Shown piece after piece: positions 8,585-17,217 of a DNA stretch of 64,000 nucleotides (the stretch's first letter is position 1; the number at the start of each line of letters is the position of its first letter). Position numbers and translations under genes: made by a program. The notes under the pieces were generated by a model that was not told the origin of the DNA, did no database searches, and saw only the letters and a program-made list of their open reading frames with translations. The stretch comes from Streptomyces sp. NBC_01241. Its GTDB lineage: Bacteria > Actinomycetota > Actinomycetes > Streptomycetales > Streptomycetaceae. Location: NCBI RefSeq assembly GCF_041435435.1, contig NZ_CP108494.1, positions 4,808,501 to 4,872,500 on the forward strand, written 5' to 3'.

Positions 8585-9661
8585 GTGGGGATCGAGAGCG
8601 ACCAGCTCGTCTACGACTACCTGAGCCGGGTCGGGGACCTGGCGCAGCAGCAACAGCTGTCCTCGGCCGGCCGGATGAGGCTCGTTTCGGCGCTCAGGGG
8701 CGAGATCGACCGGCAGCGCGGAAAGCAGTCCGCGGACAGCCCGGCGGCCGTCCGCCGCATCATCGGGAGGCTCGGCACCCCCGACGAACTGGTCGCCGCC
8801 GCGGCCGCGTCGGCGGACGGGACGGTCCAGTTGCCCCAGCGGCCGGAACCCGCCGCGGGGGAGGGGCGCGGCGTCCCCCGGCCGCGCAAGGGGATGCTCC
8901 GGAAAGACAGTTCCGGCCAGGGCGCGTCGCGGGCGGAGATGTCGGACGGGGAATCGGAGGGCTCGGCGGACTCCGGGGTTCCGGACGTGGCCGCCGGGCG
9001 GGTCCCGTCGCCGCCGCACATGGCCGGAACGGACGAGCTGGGGCCGTCCGGCAGCGAGCCCGACTGGTGGCGGATCGAGCCGCAGCCGTTCGGTGACGGG
9101 GTGGATGTGCCGGGGTTCGTCGGCGGCGTCGAGATCCCGGACATGATGCGGCCGCCGTCGTCGCGGGACGCGGTTCCGGGCCCCCGTACCGCGGCGGAGG
9201 ACGCCGCGGACGACGACGGCACGCCCGCCGAGGAGGCCGGCACCGACGAGGCCGCACCCCGCCGCCGACGGCTCCCGCGCCTGCGCCGCCGCGCCCCCCG
9301 CGAGTCGGCGCCGACGGCCCGGGGCTTCTCCCACCCCTTCCTGCTGCTCGCCGCCGCGCTGCTGGTCACGGGTGCTGTGACGGGTTCCTGGATCGCCCTG
9401 GCGGGCGGCTGGCTGCTCGCGTACGGCTCACGCACGTTGTCGCGCGCGGAGGCCAAGTGGGCCGCGATGGGTCTGCCGGGCGTGGTCGTGGCGGGCGCCC
9501 TGGTCTGGCTCTGGGGCCGGACGGACGGCCGCTGGGGCGAACCGATCCCGCAGGACGGGATGGCGGACGCGCTGAGCGGGGTGTGGCCGGTGGTGGTCCG
9601 GACGGCCGCGGTGGCGTCGGCGGCGTTCCTTGTGTGGCGGGCGCGGAAGCGGGCGGGGTAG
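8585..9661 (+). CDS. Membrane protein with N-terminal HAAS-like helical domain
   Basis: This 358-residue protein has a soluble N-terminal part (LVYDYLSRVGDLAQQQQL through RIIGRLGTPDELV, about 6-75) that resembles the HAAS/DUF1700 helical domain. A long acidic, proline-rich low-complexity linker follows, then an Arg-rich stretch (RRRRLPRLRRRA), then three or four C-terminal membrane segments (about residues 250-352). HAAS domains often interact with PadR regulators, but no PadR gene is adjacent, so the role is unknown. The start is GTG at 8585 with GAGGGGAA upstream. It is divergent from the WYL-domain gene with only 81 bases between them. Confidence 0.65.
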   Translation: MGIESDQLVYDYLSRVGDLAQQQQLSSAGRMRLVSALRGEIDRQRGKQSADSPAAVRRIIGRLGTPDELVAAAAASADGTVQLPQRPEPAAGEGRGVPRPRKGMLRKDSSGQGASRAEMSDGESEGSADSGVPDVAAGRVPSPPHMAGTDELGPSGSEPDWWRIEPQPFGDGVDVPGFVGGVEIPDMMRPPSSRDAVPGPRTAAEDAADDDGTPAEEAGTDEAAPRRRRLPRLRRRAPRESAPTARGFSHPFLLLAAALLVTGAVTGSWIALAGGWLLAYGSRTLSRAEAKWAAMGLPGVVVAGALVWLWGRTDGRWGEPIPQDGMADALSGVWPVVVRTAAVASAAFLVWRARKRAG

Positions 9662-9694
9662 GCCGGGGGGTCACTTCTCTCCCTCACCCCGGGT

Positions 9695-10564
9695 TCACGA
9701 CGCGGGCGTGGCCTGCCAGGGCGCCCCCGGCACCACGAGCGGCGACCCCGTCACCGGGCACGGGACGATCACCGCGTCCAGGCCGAAGACCTCGCGTACG
9801 AGACCGGCGGTGACGATGTCCCTCGGGTGTCCCTCGGCGACGATCCGGCCCGCCTTCATGGCGACCAGGTGGTCCGCGTAACGGGCGGCCTGGTTGAGGT
9901 CGTGGAGCACGGTGACGACGGTCCGGCCGCGGGTGCCGTCCGCGGCCGGGGCGGTGAGCCGGCGCACCAGGTCCAGGACCTCCACCTGGTGTGCGATGTC
10001 GAGGTACGTGGTCGGCTCGTCGAGCAGCAGCAGATCCGTCTCCTGGGCGAGTGCCATCGCGATCCAGACCCGCTGGCGCTGCCCGCCGGACAGTTCGTCC
10101 ACCGACCGGTCGCCGAGCGCGGTGATGTCCGTACGCGCCATGGCGTCCGTCACCGCCCGCTCGTCCTCGTCCGACCACTGCTGCCACCAGTGCTGATGCG
10201 GCTGCCGGCCGCGGGCGACAAGGTCACAGACGGTGATCGCCTCGGGGGCCACCGGGGTCTGCGGCAGCAGCCCGATCGACTGGGCGATCCTCCGCGTGGG
10301 GATCTTCGACAGCTCGGTGCCGTCGAGGAGCACCGCCCCGCCGCGCGGCTTGAGGAGCCGGCCGAGCGCGCGCAGGGTGGTCGACTTGCCGCAGGCGTTC
10401 GGGCCGACGATGACGGTGACCCGGCCGTCGGGCACGGCGAGGTCCAGCTCGTGGACGACGGTGCGGTCCTCGTACGCGAGCGTCAGCTCCCGCACGGTGA
10501 GCCGGCTGGTCGCGGACGGGGCCGCCGCGGCGTCGGACGCGTCGGACGTACGGGTCGAGCTCAT
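9695..10564 (-). CDS. Iron-siderophore ABC transporter, ATP-binding protein (FecE/FepC family)
   Basis: This 289-residue ATPase has Walker A GPNACGKST at 54-62, a Q-loop (LLPQTP), the signature ELSGGQRQR, Walker B LLLLDEPTTYLD and the H-loop VLHDLNQAARYAD, all in FepC-type order. It energises import of ferric siderophores together with the two FecCD permeases upstream. Its ATG overlaps the stop of the second permease by four bases (ATGA at 10561-10564), so the genes are translationally coupled. No substrate-binding lipoprotein gene is adjacent, so the siderophore cannot be inferred. Confidence 0.9.
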   Translation of the reverse strand: MSSTRTSDASDAAAAPSATSRLTVRELTLAYEDRTVVHELDLAVPDGRVTVIVGPNACGKSTTLRALGRLLKPRGGAVLLDGTELSKIPTRRIAQSIGLLPQTPVAPEAITVCDLVARGRQPHQHWWQQWSDEDERAVTDAMARTDITALGDRSVDELSGGQRQRVWIAMALAQETDLLLLDEPTTYLDIAHQVEVLDLVRRLTAPAADGTRGRTVVTVLHDLNQAARYADHLVAMKAGRIVAEGHPRDIVTAGLVREVFGLDAVIVPCPVTGSPLVVPGAPWQATPAS

Positions 10565-11643
10565 GCGGTGCCTCCACTACGGCCGCGGCCGCCGCCCTGA
10601 CCGCGGACGATCAGCCAGATCAGATACGGGGCGCCGACCGCCGCCGTCAGAACACCCACCGGCAGTTCGGTGGGCGAGAAGAGCCTGCGCGCCAGCAGAT
10701 CCCCGAACACCACGATCACCGCACCGAGCAGCGCCGAGCAGAACAGCGGGATCTGCGCGGTCCGGGTCATCCGGCGGGCGATCTGCGGGGCGAGCAGCGC
10801 CACGAAGTCGACCGGCCCGGCCGTCCCGGTCGCCACGGACGCCAGGATCACCCCGAGGGCGACGAGACCCAGCCGTGCGCGCCCCAGACGCACCCCGAGC
10901 GCGGTCGCGGTGTCGTCATCCATCGATACGGTGCGCTGGGCGCGGGCAGCCCACAGGACGGCCGGCAGCAGGACCAGCAGCGTCCAGCCGATCGGTGCGG
11001 CCTCGGACCAGCCGCGGCCGTTGAGTGAGCCCGTCATCCAGATCTGCGCCTGCTGGGCGACCAGATAGTCGCCCTTCGTCAGGAACAGCGTGGTGACCGA
11101 CCGCAGCGCGATGGCGAAGCCGATGCCGATCAGGACGAAGCGGGTGGCGTGCAGCCCGCCACGCCAGGCGAAGACGTACACGAGGGCCGCCGCGGCCACC
11201 CCGCCGATGACGGACAGATACGGCAGCACGGTGTACGAGGTGACGCCGAAGGTCATCGCGCCGACCGTGAGCGCGCTCGCCCCCTGGCTGATGCCGATGA
11301 TGTCGGGGCTTGCGAGGGGGTTGCGGGCGACGGTCTGGATCAGCGCACCGGCGATCCCGAACGCCGCGCCGACCAGCAGCCCCACGACCATCCGCGGCAG
11401 CCGCAGCGTGCCGACGACCAGCTCGTCGGGGGACGGCTGCCCCAGGATCACCTTCACGACATCCCCGGGCGCGACGAAGCTCTCGCCGACGCAGAGGTAC
11501 GCGACACAGAGCGCGGCCAGCAGCACGACGAGGGTGGTGGCGACGACGGCCGCCCGCCGGTGCAGCAGGAACCGGCCCCGTGCCCCGATCCGTACGACGT
11601 GGTACCCGGCGGGCCGTACCCGCACCGAGGTGTCGGCACTCAT
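10561..11643 (-). CDS. Iron-siderophore ABC transporter permease 2 (FecCD family)
   Basis: This 360-residue polytopic protein has a hydrophobic segment near residues 30-55 and then the FecCD pattern: LRLPRMVVGLLVGAAFGIAG, QTVARNPLASPDIIGISQGA, and ATGTAGPVDFVALLAPQIAR near the C terminus. FecCD permeases form the heterodimeric channel for ferric siderophores or heme. The ATG at 11643 overlaps the stop of permease 1 (ATGA). The Gly/Arg-rich tail (RGQGGGRGRSGG) is a minor oddity. The middle gene of a three-gene operon. Confidence 0.9.
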   Translation of the reverse strand: MSADTSVRVRPAGYHVVRIGARGRFLLHRRAAVVATTLVVLLAALCVAYLCVGESFVAPGDVVKVILGQPSPDELVVGTLRLPRMVVGLLVGAAFGIAGALIQTVARNPLASPDIIGISQGASALTVGAMTFGVTSYTVLPYLSVIGGVAAAALVYVFAWRGGLHATRFVLIGIGFAIALRSVTTLFLTKGDYLVAQQAQIWMTGSLNGRGWSEAAPIGWTLLVLLPAVLWAARAQRTVSMDDDTATALGVRLGRARLGLVALGVILASVATGTAGPVDFVALLAPQIARRMTRTAQIPLFCSALLGAVIVVFGDLLARRLFSPTELPVGVLTAAVGAPYLIWLIVRGQGGGRGRSGGTA

Positions 11644-12650
11644 GCGGGCACCGCCTTCCGGCGTACCAGGGTGACCAGGAACGGAACGCCGATCAGCGCC
11701 GTCATCACACCCGCCGGGACCTCGCTCGGCGGGAAGACGACGCGGCCGATGACGTCGGAGACGAGCAGCATGACGGGCCCGATCAGCGCCGCCATCGGCA
11801 GCACCCAGCGGTGGTCGGAGCCGACGATCGCGCGGGCGATGTGCGGGACGGCGAGGCCGATGAACGCGATCGGCCCGGCCGCCGCGACACCGACCCCGGT
11901 CAGCACCGTGGCCCCGACCCCGCCGACGATCCGTACGGTCGCGACGTTCTGCCCGAGCCCCTTCGCCACGTCCTCGCCGAGCGCCAGCGCGTCGAGCCCA
12001 CGGGCGACGGACAGCACGAGCACGGTTCCGGCCAGCATGAACGGCCAGATCTGCTGGACCACGTCGGACTCGCGCCCGCCGATCGAGCCGACCTGCCAGA
12101 AGCGGAACTCGTCCAGCGCGGACGCCCTGGTCGTCAGCACCGCCGTCGTCACCGACACCAGCAGCGCGTTGACCGCGGCGCCACCGAGGGCGAGCTTCAC
12201 CGGGGTGGCGCCCCCGCGCCCGCTGGAGGCGACGGCGTACACGGCGACGGAGGCGATCGCGGCCCCCGCGAAGGCGAACCACACGTACCCCGTCAGGCTG
12301 TGGATTCCGGCGAACGCGATGGCCAGCACCACGCCCACGGAGGCGCCCTGGCTGATGCCGAGGATGCCGGGGTCGGCGATGGGGTTACGGGTGATGCCCT
12401 GGAGCACCGTGCCCGCGAGCGCGAGTGCCGCGCCGACCATCAGCCCGATCAGGGTGCGCGGCACCCGCATGTTCCGGATGACTTCGGCGGCGTCGGAGTG
12501 CCCGCCGTGCAGCAGGGCGTCGATCACCTCGGACGGGGGTATGGAACGGGCCCCCACGGCAAGGCTGAGAAGTACCGCCACCAGCAGCGCCGCGACGGCC
12601 GCCGCCGTCGCGAGTGCGCGTCTGGAGCGGCGTGGTGCGGCGGCTGACAT
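11640..12650 (-). CDS. Iron-siderophore ABC transporter permease 1 (FecCD family)
   Basis: This protein of about 336 residues has roughly ten membrane segments and the FecCD motifs RVPRTLIGLMVGAALALAG, ITRNPIADPGILGISQGAS and AAAGPIAFIGLAVPHIAR. It is the first gene of the importer operon. ATG at 12650 is chosen; the frame stays open to a TTG at 12674, but that TTG falls at the edge of the iron box. The operator at 12677-12696 predicts repression by iron through a DtxR-family regulator (DmdR1 in Streptomyces). Confidence 0.9.
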   Translation of the reverse strand: MSAAAPRRSRRALATAAAVAALLVAVLLSLAVGARSIPPSEVIDALLHGGHSDAAEVIRNMRVPRTLIGLMVGAALALAGTVLQGITRNPIADPGILGISQGASVGVVLAIAFAGIHSLTGYVWFAFAGAAIASVAVYAVASSGRGGATPVKLALGGAAVNALLVSVTTAVLTTRASALDEFRFWQVGSIGGRESDVVQQIWPFMLAGTVLVLSVARGLDALALGEDVAKGLGQNVATVRIVGGVGATVLTGVGVAAAGPIAFIGLAVPHIARAIVGSDHRWVLPMAALIGPVMLLVSDVIGRVVFPPSEVPAGVMTALIGVPFLVTLVRRKAVPA

Positions 12651-12676
12651 CGGACCCAATCGAAAGCGAAGCAAAG

Positions 12677-12696
12677 TTAGGCTTGGCTAAGTCTAA
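12677..12696. promoter_or_regulatory. Iron box (DmdR1/DtxR-type operator)
   Basis: TTAGGCTTGGCTAAGTCTAA resembles the Streptomyces/Corynebacterium iron box TTAGGTTAGGCTCACCTAA, with conserved TTAGG, GGCT and CTAA blocks and one extra base. It lies 27 bases upstream of the first permease ATG, where it would overlap the promoter. Binding of an iron-loaded DtxR-family repressor would shut off the importer when iron is plentiful. Confidence 0.7.
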
Positions 12697-12779
12697 GCAC
12701 CGCCGATTTCGGGCCCGAGGGCCGTACCGGACGGTTACGGCGTTTCGGCTCCGTGCCCGGCCCCGCGACAATGGACTCC

Positions 12780-13394
12780 ATGCCCTCGCACCCCCTGACG
12801 GTCGGCTTCGACCTCGACATGACGCTCATCGACTCCCGGCCCGGCATCAAGGCCGCCTACCTGGCGCTTTCCGCCGAGACGGGGACGCCGATCGACACGG
12901 ACCTGGTGGTGAGCAGGCTCGGACCGCCGGTCGACGAGGAGCTGCGGAACTGGTTTCCGGCCGATGTGGTGGCCGCGACCGCCGACCGGTACCGCGAGAT
13001 CTATCCCACACACGCCATCGCCCCGAGCCTCGCGCTCCCGGGCGCCCGGGAGTCGGTCGCGGCGATCCGGGAGCGGGGCGGCCGGGCGATAGTCGTCACC
13101 GCCAAGCACCGGCCGAGCGCGGAGCTCCACCTGGCCCACCTGGGGATCGAGCCCGACGCGGTGATCGGCGGCCTGTGGGCGGAGGCCAAGGGGCGGGCCC
13201 TGCGCGAGCACGGGGCGCACGTGTACGTCGGCGACCACACCGGGGACGTACGCGGCGCCCGCACGGCCGGGGCGCTGTCGGTGGCGGTCACCACGGGCCC
13301 GTGCGACGCGGAGGAGCTTCGGGCGGCGGGGGCGGATGTCGTCCTGTCGTCGCTGGCGGAGTTCCCGTCCTGGCTGGCCGGTTACGCGGCGTAG
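12780..13394 (+). CDS. HAD family phosphatase
   Basis: This protein of about 204 residues begins with the HAD nucleophile motif GFDLDMTLID (the first Asp is nucleophile, the second acid/base). It has a helical cap, the VVTAKH motif II region, a motif III Lys (GGLWAEAKGRALREH) and the motif IV acidic loop YVGDHTGDVRGA. It most resembles phosphoglycolate phosphatase-like HAD hydrolases, but the substrate cannot be told from sequence. A second ATG three codons upstream (12771) is possible, and neither start has a clear ribosome-binding site. It is divergent from the iron importer, 129 bases away. Confidence 0.85.
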   Translation: MPSHPLTVGFDLDMTLIDSRPGIKAAYLALSAETGTPIDTDLVVSRLGPPVDEELRNWFPADVVAATADRYREIYPTHAIAPSLALPGARESVAAIRERGGRAIVVTAKHRPSAELHLAHLGIEPDAVIGGLWAEAKGRALREHGAHVYVGDHTGDVRGARTAGALSVAVTTGPCDAEELRAAGADVVLSSLAEFPSWLAGYAA

Positions 13395-13414
13395 GGCTTC
13401 CGACGGGTGCGGGT

Positions 13415-13876
13415 TTACCGAGCGCCGTACGACGGAGCATCGTCCGTCTTCACCGCGCACTCCACCCAGAGCAGCTTTCCGCCCTGCCCCGGCAGACCAC
13501 TGTGCATGGGGTACGCACCCCAGCTCTCCGCGTAGAGGGTGACGAGGTAGAGCCCCCGCCCTCGTTCGGCGAGCTCCGCCGGGGCCTGGGCGTTCCACCG
13601 GAACGGGGCGGGGATGTGCGGGTTGGTGTCCCAGACGCTCAGCCTGACCCGGCTCCGCCCGGCGTCGCGCAGGCGCAGGGAGTACGCGCCCGAGGAGTGC
13701 AGGTAGGCGTTGGTGACCAGCTCGCTCGCCAACAGCTCCGCGATTTCGGTGAGTTCGCGCATGCCGTGCACGCGCAGGATGGTGCGGAGGGTTGCACGGG
13801 CCACGCCGGGGGCGCGGGGATCCTGCGGGAGTTGGAGGGTGTACGTCCAGGGCGGGGATACCGTGGCACTGACCAT
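13415..13876 (-). CDS. Anti-sigma-factor-like ATP-binding protein (RsbW/HATPase_c_2)
   Basis: This 153-residue single-domain GHKL protein carries an N-box ELVTNAYLHS (about 50-60), a D-box WDTNPHIP and a G-box-like GRGLYLV, the usual pattern of Streptomyces RsbW-like ATPases. Such proteins often act as anti-sigma or anti-anti-sigma kinases, but partner-free copies are common. ATG at 13876 has CGGAGA upstream. It is divergent from the XRE/DUF397 pair at 14089, and this three-gene arrangement recurs across Streptomyces. Confidence 0.8.
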   Translation of the reverse strand: MVSATVSPPWTYTLQLPQDPRAPGVARATLRTILRVHGMRELTEIAELLASELVTNAYLHSSGAYSLRLRDAGRSRVRLSVWDTNPHIPAPFRWNAQAPAELAERGRGLYLVTLYAESWGAYPMHSGLPGQGGKLLWVECAVKTDDAPSYGAR

Positions 13877-14088
13877 GGAAGTCTCCGTTCACGGAGGGAA
13901 GTTGAAGGATGCACTTCGAGTTGCCCGGTGACGAGGCCGCTCCGTCGAGCGGGGTACTTCCGGGCGGGTGGCCTGGATCCAAACTAGCGACATGAGACAT
14001 AAAATATTTGCGAGATCGGCAATTGATTGAGATGTGCACTCGTGTGGGTGACGTTGCCAACACATTCCTGATTAAGGAGAGTTGACGT

Positions 14089-14940
14089 ATGGCGTCCAGA
14101 AGCACCCCCGGCGTGCGACGCCTGCGCCTTGGGGCCGAGCTGCGTAGATTGCGGGACCGCGCTGGGCTCACGGCCACTGAGGGCGCCCGCCTGCTCGGCA
14201 TCAGCCAGGCTCAGCTCAGCAACATCGAGGCGAGCCGTTTCGGTGTGAGTGCGGAACGGCTGCGGGCGATGGCTCGCAACTATCGCTGCTCGGACGTCGC
14301 GTATATCGCGGGACTGCTCGATCTTGCCGGGGAACGCTCGTCGGGCTGGTGGGAGACATTCCGTGAGGTGCTGCCCTCCCCTTTGCTGGACATCGCGGAA
14401 CTGGAGCACCACGCAACCGGGCTGCGGTCTGCCAATACGTCCCACGTCCCGGGTCTCCTCCAGACCACGGACCATGCCCGCGAGATCTTCCGGCAGGTGG
14501 TGCCGGAGTTCTCTCGCTCAGACATCGAGCACCGCGTGAGTCACCGACTTCAACGCCAGGCCCTGCTGGAACGACCAAATCCGCCAACGTACCGGGCAGT
14601 CATTCATGAAGCTGCCCTCCGCGTGCCGGTTGGCGGCCCCGCCATCGCCAGGAACCAGCTTCGACATCTGCTTGAGCAGAGCGAGCGGGAACACATCACG
14701 GTCCAGGTAATCCCGTTCGCCATCGGCGCCTACCCCGGATCCGGGCAGACCATCCTGTACGTACACGGCTCGGTGCCCCGCCTCGACACCGTTTCGCTGG
14801 ACCAGTCACACGGCCCTGTCCTGGTTGATGCCGAGGCGGAGTTGGAGGCCTACCGTCTCCTGCTGGCACGCATGGAGGCCGTGGCGCTGGCGCCGGACAA
14901 CTCCCGGGACTTCATCCACAGTCTGATCGCCGACCAGTGA
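14089..14940 (+). CDS. XRE-family regulator with DUF5753 domain (WhiJ-like)
   Basis: This 283-residue protein has an N-terminal Cro/CI helix-turn-helix (about 15-70: LRRLRDRAGLTATEGARLLGISQAQLSNIEASRFGVS... in that order) and a C-terminal DUF5753 domain of about 180 residues (LLDIAELEHHATGLR, VPGLLQT, FAIGAYPGSGQ, SVPRLDTVSLDQ). WhiJ of S. coelicolor is a known example that works with a DUF397 partner in developmental control. An AAGGAGAG ribosome-binding site lies nine bases before the ATG. The upstream region is unusually A/T-rich. Its stop lies 11 bases before the DUF397 start. Confidence 0.85.
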   Translation: MASRSTPGVRRLRLGAELRRLRDRAGLTATEGARLLGISQAQLSNIEASRFGVSAERLRAMARNYRCSDVAYIAGLLDLAGERSSGWWETFREVLPSPLLDIAELEHHATGLRSANTSHVPGLLQTTDHAREIFRQVVPEFSRSDIEHRVSHRLQRQALLERPNPPTYRAVIHEAALRVPVGGPAIARNQLRHLLEQSEREHITVQVIPFAIGAYPGSGQTILYVHGSVPRLDTVSLDQSHGPVLVDAEAELEAYRLLLARMEAVALAPDNSRDFIHSLIADQ

Positions 14941-14951
14941 AGGAACTGGAT

Positions 14952-15140
14952 ATGCACCAGCACGCATGGCAGAGGTCCTCGTACTGCGGACAGGGCGAAT
15001 CCTGCCTGCACGTCGCCGCGCACAACAGCACGGTCAGCCTCACCGAGAGCAGCGACTCCACCGGAGCGATACTCCGCACCACACCGGCAGCCTGGGCCGC
15101 CCTCGTGCGTACCCTCAAGGACCACCGCGCCCACGGCTGA
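14952..15140 (+). CDS. DUF397 protein, small partner of the XRE regulator
   Basis: This protein of about 62 residues has the DUF397 signature: WQRSSYCGQGESCLHVA near the N terminus, then a RTTPAAWAALVRTLKDH ending. DUF397 proteins are encoded beside XRE-DUF5753 regulators and are thought to modulate them, possibly as antitoxin-like or effector partners. ATG at 14952 with AAGGA seven bases upstream is preferred over GTG at 14937, which would overlap the upstream gene by four bases. Confidence 0.8.
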   Translation: MHQHAWQRSSYCGQGESCLHVAAHNSTVSLTESSDSTGAILRTTPAAWAALVRTLKDHRAHG

Positions 15141-15432
15141 CGTCCCGCTGCGTTCTGCGATGCCAGGAGTTCAACGAGAGGGGCCGCGGTAGTGCAGTGG
15201 AAGACCCACGGTGAGCGACATACGCGTCGTGTCACTGAACTGGGCACTCATCACCACGATGACCCGGCGCTGACCCGCAAGGGCCCCGCACCGGCTGGTC
15301 GAGGGTGCGTGGAAGGGAAAGCACCTGAACCGCTGCACTTCCCGGTGGGCGGCGGCAGGACCCGCTGGAACTCGGTCCGCACCGTTCCGGTGGCGAGGAG
15401 ACCCGCGGCCCTGCCGTGACACACCGTCCGGC
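15141..15432. other. Intergenic region, no gene recognised
   Basis: This stretch of 292 bases lies between the DUF397 gene and the 3' end of the leftward MFS gene. Short open frames exist on both strands, but none has a ribosome-binding site with family resemblance. Confidence 0.5.
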
Positions 15433-16848
15433 TCACATCTCCACACCCCGGCGCCCGTCCCGCGGCAGCGTCAGCGTTGCGCCCGCCGTCAGTACGAGCC
15501 CGGCCGCCGCGAGCAGCATGCTCCACCGCATGCCGGCCAGGAACGTGTCCGCTCCCGCCAGCAGCGCCCCGAAGACTGCCACCGCGATCGCGCCGCCGAC
15601 CTGGCGGCCGGTGTTGAGCACGGCGGAGGCGGTGCCCGCCCGGTCCGCGGGCACCGCGTCCAGCAGCATCGCGGTCAGCGCCGGCACGGTCAGCGCCCCG
15701 CCGAGGCCGACCGGCACCATCAGCACCGCCACCGCCCATACGTTGGTGTGCGCGCCGACGGTGAGCAGCGCCAGTAGCCCGGCCGTCCCGATCAGTTGTC
15801 CCGCCACCATCGGTACCCGCGGGCCGAACAGCTCGGCCAGCTTCGCCGAGGCCAGGTTGACCACTGCGACCAGTGCCGTCATCGGAATGAACATCAGGCC
15901 CGCGTGCAGCACGGTCTGCCCGCGCTCCTGCTGCAGGTACAGGCTGAAGATGAAAACCCCGCCGTAGTAGGCGGCATTGAGCATGAAGCCGACCACCAAG
16001 GACACCACCACCACCCGCGAGCGGAGCAGCGGCAGCGGCAGCATCGGGTGCGCGCCCCTGGCCTGCGCGGCGAGGAAGGCGGCTGCTGCGGCCGCGGCCA
16101 CCAGCAGTGACACCACCACGAACGGCCGGCCGAAGCCCTCGGCGCCGCCCTCGATCACGCCATACGTCAGCGCGCCCATCGCGACCACCGTCGTCAGCTG
16201 CCCGACCGAGTCCAGTCGCGAGGGCAGCCGCGGGGAGGCGGGCACGCGGGCGAGCAGGACGAGTGCCAGCAGGCTCGCCGGGAGGTTGAGGAAGAAGATC
16301 CATCGCCAGCCCGCGGAGGCGGTGAGTGCCCCGCCGAGCACCGGCCCGGCGGCCACCGCGACCGCTCCGCCCACGGTCCAGATGGCGATGGCCCGAGCCC
16401 GCTTCGCCTGGTCGGGAAAGCCCTGCCGGACCAGCGCCAGCGACGTCGGCATCATCACCGCCGCCGCACCCCCCTGTACCAGTCGCGCCGCCACCAGCAC
16501 GCCGAGCGCGGGCGCCAGTCCGCACGCGGCCGAGGCCAGCGCGAAGAGCACAAGGCCGCCGCCGTACGCCCGCCTGGCCCCGATGCGGTCGGAGAGGGCG
16601 CCCGCGGAGAGCATCAGGGCGGCGAAGATCAGTGTGTATCCGTCCACCACCCATTGCAGGCCGGACATGCCGCCGCCGAGGCTGCGGCCGATGTCGGGCA
16701 GCGCGACGGTGACGATCAACGCGTCCAGGGAGATGAGGAAGAAGCCCAGCAGGGCGGCACCGAGCACCGTCGGGGATCCGCCCCGGGCCACCTCCGGAGC
16801 CGAGCCCGCGGTGCGGGCGGCCGGGGAGGACTTGAGCAGGGATTTCAT
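15433..16848 (-). CDS. DHA2-family MFS drug transporter (EmrB/QacA type)
   Basis: This 471-residue protein has 14 predicted membrane segments. Motif A occurs as LSDRIGARRAYGGG after segment 2, and motif C-like glycines as GPVLGGALTASAGWRWIFFLNLP near segment 5, as expected of proton-driven multidrug exporters of the 14-TM group. ATG at 16848 has AGGAG seven bases upstream. The frame stays open upstream, but there the codon use is poor. It is transcribed leftward with no close partner. The SDR gene that also reads leftward is about 370 bases upstream, so the two may not share a transcript. The substrate is unknown. Confidence 0.88.
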   Translation of the reverse strand: MKSLLKSSPAARTAGSAPEVARGGSPTVLGAALLGFFLISLDALIVTVALPDIGRSLGGGMSGLQWVVDGYTLIFAALMLSAGALSDRIGARRAYGGGLVLFALASAACGLAPALGVLVAARLVQGGAAAVMMPTSLALVRQGFPDQAKRARAIAIWTVGGAVAVAAGPVLGGALTASAGWRWIFFLNLPASLLALVLLARVPASPRLPSRLDSVGQLTTVVAMGALTYGVIEGGAEGFGRPFVVVSLLVAAAAAAAFLAAQARGAHPMLPLPLLRSRVVVVSLVVGFMLNAAYYGGVFIFSLYLQQERGQTVLHAGLMFIPMTALVAVVNLASAKLAELFGPRVPMVAGQLIGTAGLLALLTVGAHTNVWAVAVLMVPVGLGGALTVPALTAMLLDAVPADRAGTASAVLNTGRQVGGAIAVAVFGALLAGADTFLAGMRWSMLLAAAGLVLTAGATLTLPRDGRRGVEM

Positions 16849-17217
16849 CAGGACACTCCTGAGGCGTTCTTGAAGGTATGCGACCGAGACTGGAAGCCAG
16901 GGAGCGACCACGGACAGACCGGCCTGCAGCGGGGAGCCACGTGCCGGGTGCGACAGGGCTCCGCCGCCCGGCGTAGCGGTACGTGCGGTCAGCCTGCTGC
17001 CTGTGTGGGCAGTTGCCGTCACCCCAGGCCGCTGTCATCACTGGGCCGGAATGCGCTGGTCGGAGCGCGTCGCGACGATCGCAGCCGGAAGCTACGCGTC
17101 CCCGACCGCGGCGCCCTGTATGGGCAGCACACCGTCCGCAGCGCCCGCCGCCTGGGTCTACCGCCACGCCTGCGTGGAGACGGTGGGCGGGAACAGGGGC
17201 GGAGGCGGCTGGAGGTG
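16849..17217. other. Intergenic region, no gene recognised
   Basis: This 369-base gap lies between the SDR stop and the MFS start. It should contain the MFS promoter. No hairpin, repeat or gene fragment was recognised. Confidence 0.45.
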
